Assembly (NCBI RefSeq): GCF_002161065.1
Contig: NZ_NFLV01000033.1
Span: 1 to 35,000, forward strand
DNA: 35,000 nt
Reading direction: 5' to 3'
DNA from: Eubacterium sp. An11
GTDB lineage: Bacteria; Bacillota; Clostridia; Lachnospirales; Lachnospiraceae
Positions 1-6,965 of the stretch are shown one piece after another. The translations under genes were made by a program, and so were the position numbers. Position 1 is the stretch's first letter. Each line of letters begins with the position of its first letter. The notes below the pieces were generated by a model. That model was not told the DNA's origin, ran no database searches, and saw only the letters and a list, made by a program, of their open reading frames with translations.

Positions 1-40
1 ATTAACACCGTTTGAATTTCATGAACGGTTATTAGCCGCA

Positions 41-90
41 TAAAAATATTGCCCGGTACAAACCGGGCAACACAAAAATTTTATTTTTTT
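41..90. terminator. Intrinsic terminator, probably bidirectional
   Basis: A perfect inverted repeat (TTGCCCGG, loop TACAAA, CCGGGCAA; 49-70) is followed on the plus strand by a T-rich stretch (to 90) and on the minus strand by a TATTTTTA tail (48-41). It lies about 75 bases past the stop of the minus-strand gene ending at 146, so it would end that transcript and any plus-strand transcript entering from the left. A smaller CCTGTACAGG palindrome lies between it and that stop. Nothing else is recognised in bases 1-145. Confidence 0.75.
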
Positions 91-145
91 CATTGTCTAC
101 TTGACGGGTAGCACACCAAAAGCCTGTACAGGTCTCTTTTTTAAA

Positions 146-415
146 TCAATAATCCTCCTCGATCACCTGAAAATCCAGATAATCAAAATCAATCTGCTCG
201 ATAAAATTATCCTGATAAAAGCGGGTTCTGGCATGGCGGATAAACTCCTGTTTATTTTTATCCAGCCATATAGGCTTTTCCAGATCAAACTGATAGCAGG
301 CCTGTTCCAGGCTGTCATAAACTTTGGCGGTCCTGGACATTTTCATATCATAATTCTCAATGACTGTATCTTTAAGCATCCGGTTTTTCTTAAACAGCTT
401 GCACCATATTCTCAT
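146..415 (-). CDS. Small conserved hypothetical protein (89 aa)
   Basis: The 89-residue, acidic-ended soluble protein has no signal peptide or membrane segment. It resembles a short conserved hypothetical family I associate with Clostridia (MRIWCKLFKKNRM start, central YQFDLEKPIWLD, C-terminal FIEQIDFDYLDFQVIEE), but I know no function. The start is well supported: the minus strand carries AAGGAG about seven bases before the ATG. It is divergent from cysK, with its own promoter about 90 bases upstream. The alternating basic N-terminus and acidic C-terminus would suit a protein-protein adaptor, but that is speculation. Confidence 0.75.
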   Translation of the reverse strand: MRIWCKLFKKNRMLKDTVIENYDMKMSRTAKVYDSLEQACYQFDLEKPIWLDKNKQEFIRHARTRFYQDNFIEQIDFDYLDFQVIEEDY

Positions 416-507
416 GGGAAATCTCCTTAATTCTTAAATATAGTAATATTGACCGGTGACACATTTCAGTCTGTTCAGACAGAATCTACGTTGCGAAGAT
501 AATCTTC

Positions 508-536
508 ATTATAAAAGAAATTACAGTGAATTACAA
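508..536 (-). promoter_or_regulatory. Sigma-A-type promoter for the 89-aa gene
   Basis: On the minus strand, TTGTAA (536-531) and TATAAT (513-508) are separated by 17 bases. Between it and the gene lies a 12-base palindrome, GTCTGTTCAGAC (469-480), which could be an operator in the 5' leader. Confidence 0.6.
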
Positions 537-587
537 TGAAAATTCCCGGAAGACGTACATTTTATAAACAAGTGACATATAAAAATA

Positions 588-617
588 TTGTCTAACACTT
601 TAGTTCTGTGCTATAAT
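588..617 (+). promoter_or_regulatory. Promoter for cysK
   Basis: TTGTCT (588-593) and a perfect TATAAT (612-617) are 18 bases apart, leaving a leader of about 135 bases before the cysK ATG. Downstream, TGACAAA occurs twice 11 bases apart (634-651). This and the minus-strand promoter at 508-536 account for most of the 345-base gene-free stretch 416-760. Confidence 0.6.
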
Positions 618-672
618 CAAGCTTGTTGCACGTGACAAATATTTGACAAACAATAAATGATACACATAACAG

Positions 673-712
673 TTCTGTGAGGCGTTGTCCTGACAGAATC
701 TGTCCCACAGGA
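673..712 (+). other. Hairpin in the cysK leader
   Basis: TTCTGTG (673-679) can pair with CACAGGA (706-712, one G-U), enclosing a second hairpin GACAG-AAT-CTGTC (692-704). It has no U tract, so it is not a terminator, and it is too small for a T-box or S-box. It may only stabilise the leader; no known riboswitch was recognised. Confidence 0.3.
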
Positions 713-760
713 ATAATAATAGAAATGTAACAACAGCTTGTGGAAGTGAGAGGAGATATC

Positions 761-1663
761 ATGGTAGTAAAAAATGTTTTAGATATGATTGGAAACACTC
801 CTCTGGTCGATTTAAGTCCGACCATGGGGTGCCAGATTTACGCGAAGGCCGAATTCTTAAACCTTGGCGGAAGCATTAAAGACCGTGTTGCCAAAAATAT
901 GATCGAAGCGGCCGAAAAAGAAGGAAAACTGAAAAAAGGCATGACCATTGTGGAGCCGACCTCCGGTAATACCGGTATTGGTCTTGCGCTCTGCGGCATC
1001 CGTATGGGCTATAAGGTAATCATCGTTATGCCGGAAAATATGAGTGAGGAGAGAAAGAAAATCATCCGTGCCCTGGGTGCGGAATTGGTACTCACCCCGG
1101 CAAAGTTAAGCCTTGACGGCTGTGTGGCGGAGGCCAACCGGATCGTGGCACAGTCTGACGACTACTTTATGCCGCAGCAGTTTGAGAATCCGCACAACCC
1201 GGAGATTCATTATCTGACCACTGCTCCGGAAATTTATGAAGATCTGAATGGAAAAGTGGATATTTTTGTCTCCGGCCTCGGCAGCGGCGGAACCCTCCAG
1301 GGCATCAGCCAGTATCTCAAAGAGAAGAACCCGAACCTCATTGTCTGTGCCGTAGAACCAAAAAATGTATCCGCTCTTCTCGGCGATGAACCGGGACTGC
1401 ATCAGATTCAGGGAATCGGCGACGGCTTTATTCCGGAGGTTCTTGACACATCCTTAATTGATGAAGTGGTCACAGTAACCGATGATGACGCTATGAATAC
1501 CACCAGAGATCTGGCGAGAGTACAGGGACTTCTCTGCGGAACCTCATCCGGCGCCAATATCTGGGCATGTAAGAAAATGGCAGAAAAATACGGCAAGGAC
1601 AAAATCATCGCCACCGTACTGCCGGACAGAATGGAGCGTTACTTCAGCACCGGACTTCTGTAA
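761..1663 (+). CDS. cysK: Cysteine synthase (O-acetylserine sulfhydrylase)
   Basis: This PLP-dependent fold-type II enzyme makes L-cysteine from O-acetylserine and sulfide in the cytoplasm. The 300-residue product carries the PLP lysine in GGSIKDR (K40), the substrate loop TSGNTG (67-72), the phosphate-binding GSGGT loop and the late GTSSGAN motif, all in the CysK order. The length is close to the family norm of 300-310. I start at 761 because AGGAG sits five bases upstream; the longer GTG reading from 740 has no such site. The lysine motif is preceded by NLGG rather than the commoner NPGG. A cystathionine beta-synthase-like role is a less likely alternative. The next gene, serC, has its own promoter but belongs to the same serine-to-cysteine pathway. 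Confidence 0.93.
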   Translation: MVVKNVLDMIGNTPLVDLSPTMGCQIYAKAEFLNLGGSIKDRVAKNMIEAAEKEGKLKKGMTIVEPTSGNTGIGLALCGIRMGYKVIIVMPENMSEERKKIIRALGAELVLTPAKLSLDGCVAEANRIVAQSDDYFMPQQFENPHNPEIHYLTTAPEIYEDLNGKVDIFVSGLGSGGTLQGISQYLKEKNPNLIVCAVEPKNVSALLGDEPGLHQIQGIGDGFIPEVLDTSLIDEVVTVTDDDAMNTTRDLARVQGLLCGTSSGANIWACKKMAEKYGKDKIIATVLPDRMERYFSTGLL

Positions 1664-1745
1664 GCATCAGGTGCAGATAGTGTGCGACTCGGGGTTGAAT
1701 AGCAACAAGAAATGTACTGTTTGACAGTGTTTTGCAAGAAAATAT

Positions 1746-1774
1746 TTGCCAAACTGCAATATTAGGTATATAAT
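1746..1774 (+). promoter_or_regulatory. Promoter for serC
   Basis: TTGCCA (1746-1751), 17 bases, then TATAAT (1769-1774). It gives a leader of roughly 118 bases, ending in a good AGGAGG (1885-1890) before the serC ATG. No terminator is visible between cysK and this promoter, so some read-through from cysK is possible. Confidence 0.7.
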
Positions 1775-1898
1775 AGTCCGACAGGCACTGTAAGAAAAAA
1801 GATATTTTTCAGACAGTATTTTCATCTAAAAATACAATTTATAGATGTTGATAATTTAGTAACTAACAATATATAGCAGACACAGGAGGATATGAAAA

Positions 1899-2981
1899 AT
1901 GGGAAGAGTATATAACTTTTCAGCAGGCCCGGCAGTATTGCCGGAAGAAGTACTGCAGGAAGCTGCAGCAGAGATGATGGATTACAAAGGCTGCGGCATG
2001 TCCGTTATGGAGATGAGCCATCGTTCCAAAGAGTTCGATACCATCATCAAAGAAGCAGAACAGGACTTAAGAGATCTCATGAACATTCCGGACAATTACA
2101 AAGTATTGTTCTTACAGGGCGGAGCATCTCAGCAGTTCTCTGCCATTCCGATGAACCTGATGAAAAACGGCGTAGCTGATTACATCGTAACCGGTCAGTG
2201 GGCAAAGAAAGCATATCAGGAAGCCTGCCGTTACGGCAAGGCAGTGAAAGTTGCGTCCTCTGAGGACAAAACATTTTCCTACATTCCGGATTGTTCCGAT
2301 CTGCCGATCGACGAGGACGCCGATTATGTATACATCTGTGAGAATAATACCATTTACGGAACAAAATTCAAAAAGCTTCCAAATACCAAAGGCAAACCAT
2401 TAGTAGCTGACGTTTCCTCCTGTTTCCTGTCCGAACCGGTAGACGTTACAAAATACGGCGTTATCTATGGCGGCGTGCAGAAAAACATCGGCCCGGCCGG
2501 CGTGGTGATCGTGATCATCCGCGAAGACTTGATCCGCGATGACGTCATGGAAGGAACACCTACCATGCTCAAATATAAAACACAGGCAGACGCTGATTCC
2601 CTGTACAACACACCGCCATGCTACGGCATCTACATCTGCGGCAAAGTCTTCAAATGGATCAAAAAACAGGGCGGCCTCGAGGCAATGAAAGAACGCAACG
2701 AGAAAAAGGCAAAAATCCTTTACGATTTCCTTGACCAGAGCAAGCTTTTCAAAGGAACCGTCGTAAAAGAAGATCGTTCCCTCATGAACGTACCGTTCGT
2801 TACCGGCGACAAAGACATGGACGCTAAATTCATCGCCGAGGCAACAGCTGCAGGCTTCGTGAACCTGAAAGGCCACAGAACTGTCGGCGGTATGCGTGCA
2901 TCTATCTACAATGCAATGCCAATCGAAGGCGTGCAGAAACTTGTAGAATTCATGGAGAAATTCGAGAAAGAGAACGCATAA
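1899..2981 (+). CDS. serC: Phosphoserine aminotransferase
   Basis: This class V PLP aminotransferase converts 3-phosphohydroxypyruvate and glutamate to O-phosphoserine, the second step of serine synthesis. The 360-residue protein has the family length, begins with the typical YNFSAGPAVLP block, and contains GGASQQF (74-80, PLP phosphate binding) and the Schiff-base lysine in GGVQKN (K195). Conserved blocks such as MSHRSKEF and the C-terminal GHRTVGGMRASIYNA complete the signature. An AGGAGG site precedes the ATG. In many relatives serC is followed by serA; here it is followed by a terminator, so serA must lie elsewhere. It supplies serine upstream of the neighbouring cysteine synthase. Confidence 0.97.
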   Translation: MGRVYNFSAGPAVLPEEVLQEAAAEMMDYKGCGMSVMEMSHRSKEFDTIIKEAEQDLRDLMNIPDNYKVLFLQGGASQQFSAIPMNLMKNGVADYIVTGQWAKKAYQEACRYGKAVKVASSEDKTFSYIPDCSDLPIDEDADYVYICENNTIYGTKFKKLPNTKGKPLVADVSSCFLSEPVDVTKYGVIYGGVQKNIGPAGVVIVIIREDLIRDDVMEGTPTMLKYKTQADADSLYNTPPCYGIYICGKVFKWIKKQGGLEAMKERNEKKAKILYDFLDQSKLFKGTVVKEDRSLMNVPFVTGDKDMDAKFIAEATAAGFVNLKGHRTVGGMRASIYNAMPIEGVQKLVEFMEKFEKENA

Positions 2982-3020
2982 AACCATTCCGCCACAGGCA
3001 GATACTTTTTTAAAATAATG

Positions 3021-3046
3021 ACTGTCATGAGCATCTGCATGACAGT
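3021..3046 (+). other. Perfect 9-bp hairpin after serC
   Basis: ACTGTCATG (3021-3029) and CATGACAGT (3038-3046) pair perfectly around an 8-base loop, 40 bases past the serC stop. There is no T run after it, so it is more likely an RNA-stabilising or processing structure than a terminator. Confidence 0.4.
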
Positions 3047-3086
3047 TGCTAAAAATGCATAAAAACCTGACATTTATGTCAAATAT

Positions 3087-3149
3087 AAAACAGACAGAGC
3101 CAAAAAGCCGCGCATCAAACACGTGCCAGAAGGTTCTGTCTGTTTTTTT
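3087..3149 (+). terminator. Intrinsic terminator of serC
   Basis: A 15-bp stem (AAAACAGACAGAGCC at 3087-3101 with GGTTCTGTCTGTTTT at 3132-3146, one G-U) encloses a 30-base loop and runs directly into seven T residues. Confidence 0.85.
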
Positions 3150-3234
3150 GTGAAGGGAAGGAGAGTTGTACAAGAAGATTCTTCGTGCCAAAGGTGTCAG
3201 CGCCAGCGCAAAAATCAAATAAAAAGATAAGCAG

Positions 3235-3262
3235 CCCGGCGGGATTCTTTCCGCCGGGTTTT
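3235..3262. terminator. Terminator between the convergent serC and YyaC-like genes
   Basis: CCCGGCGG (3235-3242) pairs with CCGCCGGG (3251-3258). It is followed by TTTTA on the plus strand and by a looser T-rich tail on the minus strand. It abuts the stop of the minus-strand gene (3261-3263), so it serves mainly that gene and backs up the serC terminator. Confidence 0.65.
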
Positions 3263-3839
3263 ACTTTGCCAGCAGCTTTTCAGTGGCTAGCACAGCCCCA
3301 CAGATAAAATCCGCCAGAGTATTTACCACGAAAAGTCTTGTGTAAGGCAGGTCGGCGGCGCAGTGTTCCGACGCCTCTCCGACGATACCGGTCAGAGATA
3401 AATTGCCCACTGGCGGCAGCGGCCGGCAGATTCCTTTGCCGGGAGAAATGGGAGCGCGGGAAAGGGAAATACAGCCGATTTTTTCTGCAGGGCCCACGGC
3501 GGCGTCTATGACCAGAAGGAAGGGATGGGCGTAATTTTCTTGGAGGGCAGAAATGGTGGAGAGAAGATTGACAGCGTGGACAGGGTGCTGCAATGTTCCG
3601 TTAACCGGATGGCGGTAGCCGCGTTCCAGAAGTTTGGTGCCCACCAGCGGCCCCAGACAGTCACCAGTGATCTTATCGGTGCCGATGCAGAGGGTGATCA
3701 GCGTGGCGCTGCGCGCCTTCCGGCAGGTGATTTCCCGGGCCAGCTCCTGCGCCAGAAAAGACTGTTGTACATTTTCTGAGTCATGTGCGGCGTCAGGTAG
3801 AAAATACTGCGGTGACTGCGGTACCTTTTTAAAAAACAT
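3261..3839 (-). CDS. YyaC-like spore protein (DUF1256, GPR-protease-related)
   Basis: The product belongs to the YyaC/DUF1256 family of sporulation proteins, related to the germination protease GPR and found in endospore formers. From the chosen start it is 192 residues. The diagnostic block is CIGTDKITGDCLGPLVG, with later LLVIDAAVG, PISPGKGI and VGNLSLTGIVGE blocks. I start at 3839 because GGGAGG lies just upstream; a longer reading from 3896 adds 19 residues without a better site. It is transcribed convergently with serC and divergently from the LysM gene. No clear sigma-F or sigma-G promoter could be read. The family is thought to act in or on the developing spore; whether it is an active protease is not established by the sequence. 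Confidence 0.88.
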   Translation of the reverse strand: MFFKKVPQSPQYFLPDAAHDSENVQQSFLAQELAREITCRKARSATLITLCIGTDKITGDCLGPLVGTKLLERGYRHPVNGTLQHPVHAVNLLSTISALQENYAHPFLLVIDAAVGPAEKIGCISLSRAPISPGKGICRPLPPVGNLSLTGIVGEASEHCAADLPYTRLFVVNTLADFICGAVLATEKLLAK

Positions 3840-4143
3840 GATTTTTCCTCCCTTCGGTTCCCGTGAAACATTTCTATCAAAAAGATTTGACGTCATGAAG
3901 AGGATTTAAACATTTTTTTGCGTAAAAATGAAAGAAAAATACGAAATCTTTCGACAGAAAACGGAGAGCAAAGCGAAACAGAAGTGCTATGATGATTCCA
4001 CAAAAATAAAGATCACAAGGAGAATCGGCACCTGTCAGTTTTGTCGGATGTGGAAAGACTCCCGCCTCTACAGGCGGTGAGAATAATACATCGATATCAG
4101 TGACAGCAGAATCTCCCAATTATAATAGAAAGGCGGAAAAATC
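3840..4143. promoter_or_regulatory. Divergent intergenic region between the YyaC-like and LysM genes
   Basis: The region is about 300 bases, AT-rich at its left end. It holds a strong short hairpin, CCGCCT-CTAC-AGGCGG (4062-4077), about 65 bases before the LysM gene and without a T run. TGACGTCA (3889-3896) is a perfect 8-base palindrome. A TATGAT hexamer near 3990 could be a -10 box but has no convincing -35 partner, so neither promoter is assigned. AAAGGCGG (4130-4137) is the ribosome binding site of the LysM gene. Confidence 0.4.
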
Positions 4144-5502
4144 ATGGCAAATGAACAGAAAATCAAAAATAATCCAGAGCAGCAGACAAGGGCTTTGCCT
4201 AAAAATTTCAGACAGATTGGAGATCCGGGGACAAAGAAAATTTATATGGAAGATTATGTATATACATATTTGAATAAATTAGCGCAGCCAGGTAATTTAT
4301 ATGCCCGGGGAGCAATTCTCTTTGGCAATATCTATCAGACCTCAGTGGGACAGTGTTTGTTCATCAGCGGAGCAGCGGCCTGTCAGAACTTTGAATTCGA
4401 TCTGGAAGAAAGTGTGTTTACAGAAGAAAACTGGAGTGAGATTTATCGTATCCGGGATAATTTCTTTCCGGAGATGGAAATCGTGGGCTGGTTTCTGTCG
4501 AGGATGGGATTTTCCGTGGAACTCAACGATAAAATCATACGGACACATATGGATAATTTCAGCGGAGAAAATAAAGTGCTGTACATGATAGACGCCCTGG
4601 AAAATGAAGATGCCTTTTATCAGTTTGAAAATTATTCCCTTAAAAAACAGAGAGGATATTACATTTATTATGAAACCAATCAGGAAATGAAAAATTACAT
4701 GCTGGCGGAGGGCGAAACAGAACACAGTCCGGAGGACAAGCGAAAATCAGCTACGATTCTGAGGGACTCTTCTGTAGTAAGAAATTATAAAAAAGCAATG
4801 AAGCAAAAAAAATCCCTGCATAAAAAGACGGCACCAAAGTTTGGCCCCGCTTCTCTGGCCGGTGTTTTGGTGATGATTATGGTGCTTTTCTATGGCGTGC
4901 GTTCGGTTCAGCAGTTCAGGCAGGAAGAGAATGCGGAAGCAGTCTTTCAACAGCAGACGCTGGAAAATCAAAAAGCAGATAACAGTACGGAGGCAAGTTC
5001 TACGGAGACAGCGCGGGAGACTGGAAATAAAGCGGATTCGGAGGAGGCTTCTTCTGCGTCTGTTTCTGCCGGAAACAGCTCCGTCCAGGATGAATCCTCA
5101 ACAGAGGCAATATCATCTGCAGGGACAACGGAAAATTTTGCAGGAAACAGTACAGAAACCAGGGGAAGAAGCGAGAGTCGCAGGGAAAGTGAAACGGACA
5201 ATGGTATGGTGGACACAGACAGTGCAGGAGGAGGTGTGACAGAAGGAAGCAGTAGTGCGGAGGATGATCGGGAGACCAATGCGGATATTTTTACACAGGA
5301 GGAACCAGATGATGTGACTGAATCCTGGAGTTACATTGGCAATCAGTATACCGTTCGCCAGGGGGATACGCTGGCGGGAATATCTATGAAAATTTATCAG
5401 TCCTATGATTATATTGATGCGCTGGCGGAGGCGAATCAGATAGAAAATCTGGATGAAATATATCCCGGTCAGGTGTTGAAGATTCCACCCATGGAAGACT
5501 GA
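4144..5502 (+). CDS. Membrane-anchored LysM protein with N-terminal JAMM/MPN-like domain
   Basis: The 452-residue protein has four parts. Residues about 35-178 read like an MPN/JAMM domain: ARGAILFGNIY, then EIVGWFLSRMG at 112-122, which aligns without gaps to the VGWYHSHPG motif of JAMM proteases. The zinc ligands are missing (L118 and R120 for the two His, N128 and I131 for Ser and Asp), so it should be catalytically inactive. One membrane segment follows (about 234-255, preceded by a lysine-rich stretch, so N-in/C-out). Next comes a Ser/Thr/Glu-rich linker (about 256-395) and a C-terminal LysM domain (402-448, YTVRQGDTLAGIS) that binds peptidoglycan. The MPN call is mine from the motif; the LysM and membrane calls are firm. 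It may be co-transcribed with the DUF5711-like gene 165 bases downstream. Confidence 0.85.
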   Translation: MANEQKIKNNPEQQTRALPKNFRQIGDPGTKKIYMEDYVYTYLNKLAQPGNLYARGAILFGNIYQTSVGQCLFISGAAACQNFEFDLEESVFTEENWSEIYRIRDNFFPEMEIVGWFLSRMGFSVELNDKIIRTHMDNFSGENKVLYMIDALENEDAFYQFENYSLKKQRGYYIYYETNQEMKNYMLAEGETEHSPEDKRKSATILRDSSVVRNYKKAMKQKKSLHKKTAPKFGPASLAGVLVMIMVLFYGVRSVQQFRQEENAEAVFQQQTLENQKADNSTEASSTETARETGNKADSEEASSASVSAGNSSVQDESSTEAISSAGTTENFAGNSTETRGRSESRRESETDNGMVDTDSAGGGVTEGSSSAEDDRETNADIFTQEEPDDVTESWSYIGNQYTVRQGDTLAGISMKIYQSYDYIDALAEANQIENLDEIYPGQVLKIPPMED

Positions 5503-5530
5503 TGCCGAAAAATGATGGCGAAATGTCAAG

Positions 5531-5559
5531 TTGACGAAAAACTGAATGCAGTGTACACT
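5531..5559 (+). promoter_or_regulatory. Promoter for the DUF5711-like gene
   Basis: TTGACG (5531-5536), 17 bases, TACACT (5554-5559). It lies in the 165-base gap after the LysM gene and gives a leader of about 100 bases. Confidence 0.55.
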
Positions 5560-5667
5560 AGCTCTATGGCTACTGTTCATGGAAAAACGGCCGGTGGTAT
5601 TATTTAATGCGAAAATATACACTGGAAGGAAGTACATGTACGACAAATAAGTAAAGAGAGTGAACAT

Positions 5668-6906
5668 ATGGCAAAGAACATTTATAATTTTGAAATTTTC
5701 ACCAACAAGAAAGATCAACTGCGTAAAATACATAAAAGACAGAAACAAAAAGAATGGGCCCGGAGAATTTTTCTTGTGATAATTATTCTTTTCGTTGTTC
5801 TTATACTATATATGCTTAATAACAGCAGGTGCGAGTACTATATATATAAAGAAGAAACGGAAACAGAGAACAATGATAATGTACAGTATGAACCTTTTGC
5901 CAATGGATATATCAAATACGGCCAGAATGGTATCGAGTATCAGCGGAACTTTGGAGTGGCGGAATGGAATATACCGGTCTCTTTCCAGAATCCATTTCTT
6001 GTAAAGGCTGAACCGTATATACTTCTGGCGGATAAGGGCGGCAATACACTGATGCTCTTTGATGTAAATGGTCAGGTGAAAGATTTTACAGTGCGATATC
6101 CGGTGATACAAGCTGGCGTGTCAGAGAAAGGAACGATAGAAGTGATTCTGCAGGGAGAAGGCAGTAATCTTATCCAGATGTATGATGTGGAGGGCAATCT
6201 GGTGGCGGATATGCGGTCTTCTGTGGATGAGACAGGATATCCTCTGACGGCAGCAATTTCGCCGGATGGTTCCAAACTGGTTGTGAGTTATCTGGCCATC
6301 GATGGAATGAGTTCAAAGACAACAGTTGCTTTTTATGATTTCAGCAGACAGCTGCAGACAGAAGGAATGAGTCTCGCCGGAGGTTTTGATTATGAAGATT
6401 TTCTCATAGCCAGACTTCATTTTATTGACAATAATACTCTTGTTGCGGTTGGAGAATCAGCTACTTATTATTATGATGTTTCCGGAGAACCGGAGATGAA
6501 AAAGGAAATTACCTTCGAACAGAGTATCGAGAGTATCTTTTTGGGAGAAAAATGTATAGGGTATGTGCTGGACAATTCAGAGAACCCCGATGAAGGCAGG
6601 TATCGAATTTGTCTTTATAATAAATCCGGTGGTAAAAAGCTGGATACAGACATTGATATGAATTATGATTCCATAGAAATGCAAGGGAAACAGATTATTG
6701 CTGTTCAGAATAATGAATGTACTATTATTAATACCAGAGGTAAGATTCTGTTTCAGGATGAATTGGATGGAAATGCCATTGAAGCGATACTTCCTATGGG
6801 CGGATGGAGAACCTATCAGGTGGTTTTTCAGGATAAGATAGCGAAGATGCAGCTGCGCTTCTGGGGAAGCGATGCAGAAAATGAGCAGGAGGAATCTCAG
6901 GAATGA
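5668..6906 (+). CDS. DUF5711-like single-pass membrane protein
   Basis: The 412-residue protein has a basic cytoplasmic N-terminus (residues 1-31), one hydrophobic segment (about 32-52, IFLVIIILFVVLILYML) and a large predicted extracellular domain. That domain is built of short repeated beta strands (LLADKGGNTLMLFDVNGQ, ISPDGSKLVVSY, AFYDFSRQ), as expected for a beta-propeller. This matches my memory of the DUF5711 family, common in Lachnospiraceae and of unknown function. It follows the LysM protein, and both are N-in/C-out single-pass proteins, so a shared envelope role is plausible. The start is the ATG after a weak AAAGAGAG site. Its native terminator is now 1.7 kb away because an insertion sequence lies just past the stop codon. 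Confidence 0.8.
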   Translation: MAKNIYNFEIFTNKKDQLRKIHKRQKQKEWARRIFLVIIILFVVLILYMLNNSRCEYYIYKEETETENNDNVQYEPFANGYIKYGQNGIEYQRNFGVAEWNIPVSFQNPFLVKAEPYILLADKGGNTLMLFDVNGQVKDFTVRYPVIQAGVSEKGTIEVILQGEGSNLIQMYDVEGNLVADMRSSVDETGYPLTAAISPDGSKLVVSYLAIDGMSSKTTVAFYDFSRQLQTEGMSLAGGFDYEDFLIARLHFIDNNTLVAVGESATYYYDVSGEPEMKKEITFEQSIESIFLGEKCIGYVLDNSENPDEGRYRICLYNKSGGKKLDTDIDMNYDSIEMQGKQIIAVQNNECTIINTRGKILFQDELDGNAIEAILPMGGWRTYQVVFQDKIAKMQLRFWGSDAENEQEESQE

Positions 6907-6913
6907 GATTCCT
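6890..6913 (+). other. Hairpin spanning the stop codon of the DUF5711-like gene
   Basis: AGGAATCTC (6890-6898) and GAGATTCCT (6905-6913) form a perfect 9-bp stem around AGGAAT; the TGA stop is at 6904-6906. No T run follows. It ends three bases before the insertion sequence and may have helped mark the target. Confidence 0.45.
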
Positions 6914-6933
6914 CTCAGACTGTAGACAAAGTT

Positions 6934-6965
6934 GGTGCTGGAGCCTAGCTCCAGCACCGCTCTTT
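6934..6965 (+). terminator. Inward-facing terminator at the left end of the IS
   Basis: GGTGCTGGAGC (6934-6944) and GCTCCAGCACC (6948-6958) form a perfect 11-bp stem with a 3-base loop, followed on the plus strand by GCTCTTTTTG. It would stop transcripts arriving from the DUF5711-like gene before they cross the element. The loop is the transposase stop codon (CTA, 6945-6947). Confidence 0.75.

Noticed and set aside
621-740. T-box or S-box riboswitch before cysK
   Set aside because: The leader is too short and lacks the T-box GGGTGG...CCGCG antiterminator core or SAM-box motifs; only a small two-part hairpin is present.
2400-3218. Long minus-strand frame (272 residues) opposite serC
   Set aside because: It is a shadow of serC on the other strand; serC is unambiguous, and the frame has no start signals or recognisable domain.
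3168-3224. Possible 18-residue basic peptide (YKKILRAKG... start at TTG) after the serC terminator
   Set aside because: AAGGAG lies only about two bases before the TTG, and there is no promoter between the two terminators. It is too short to support.
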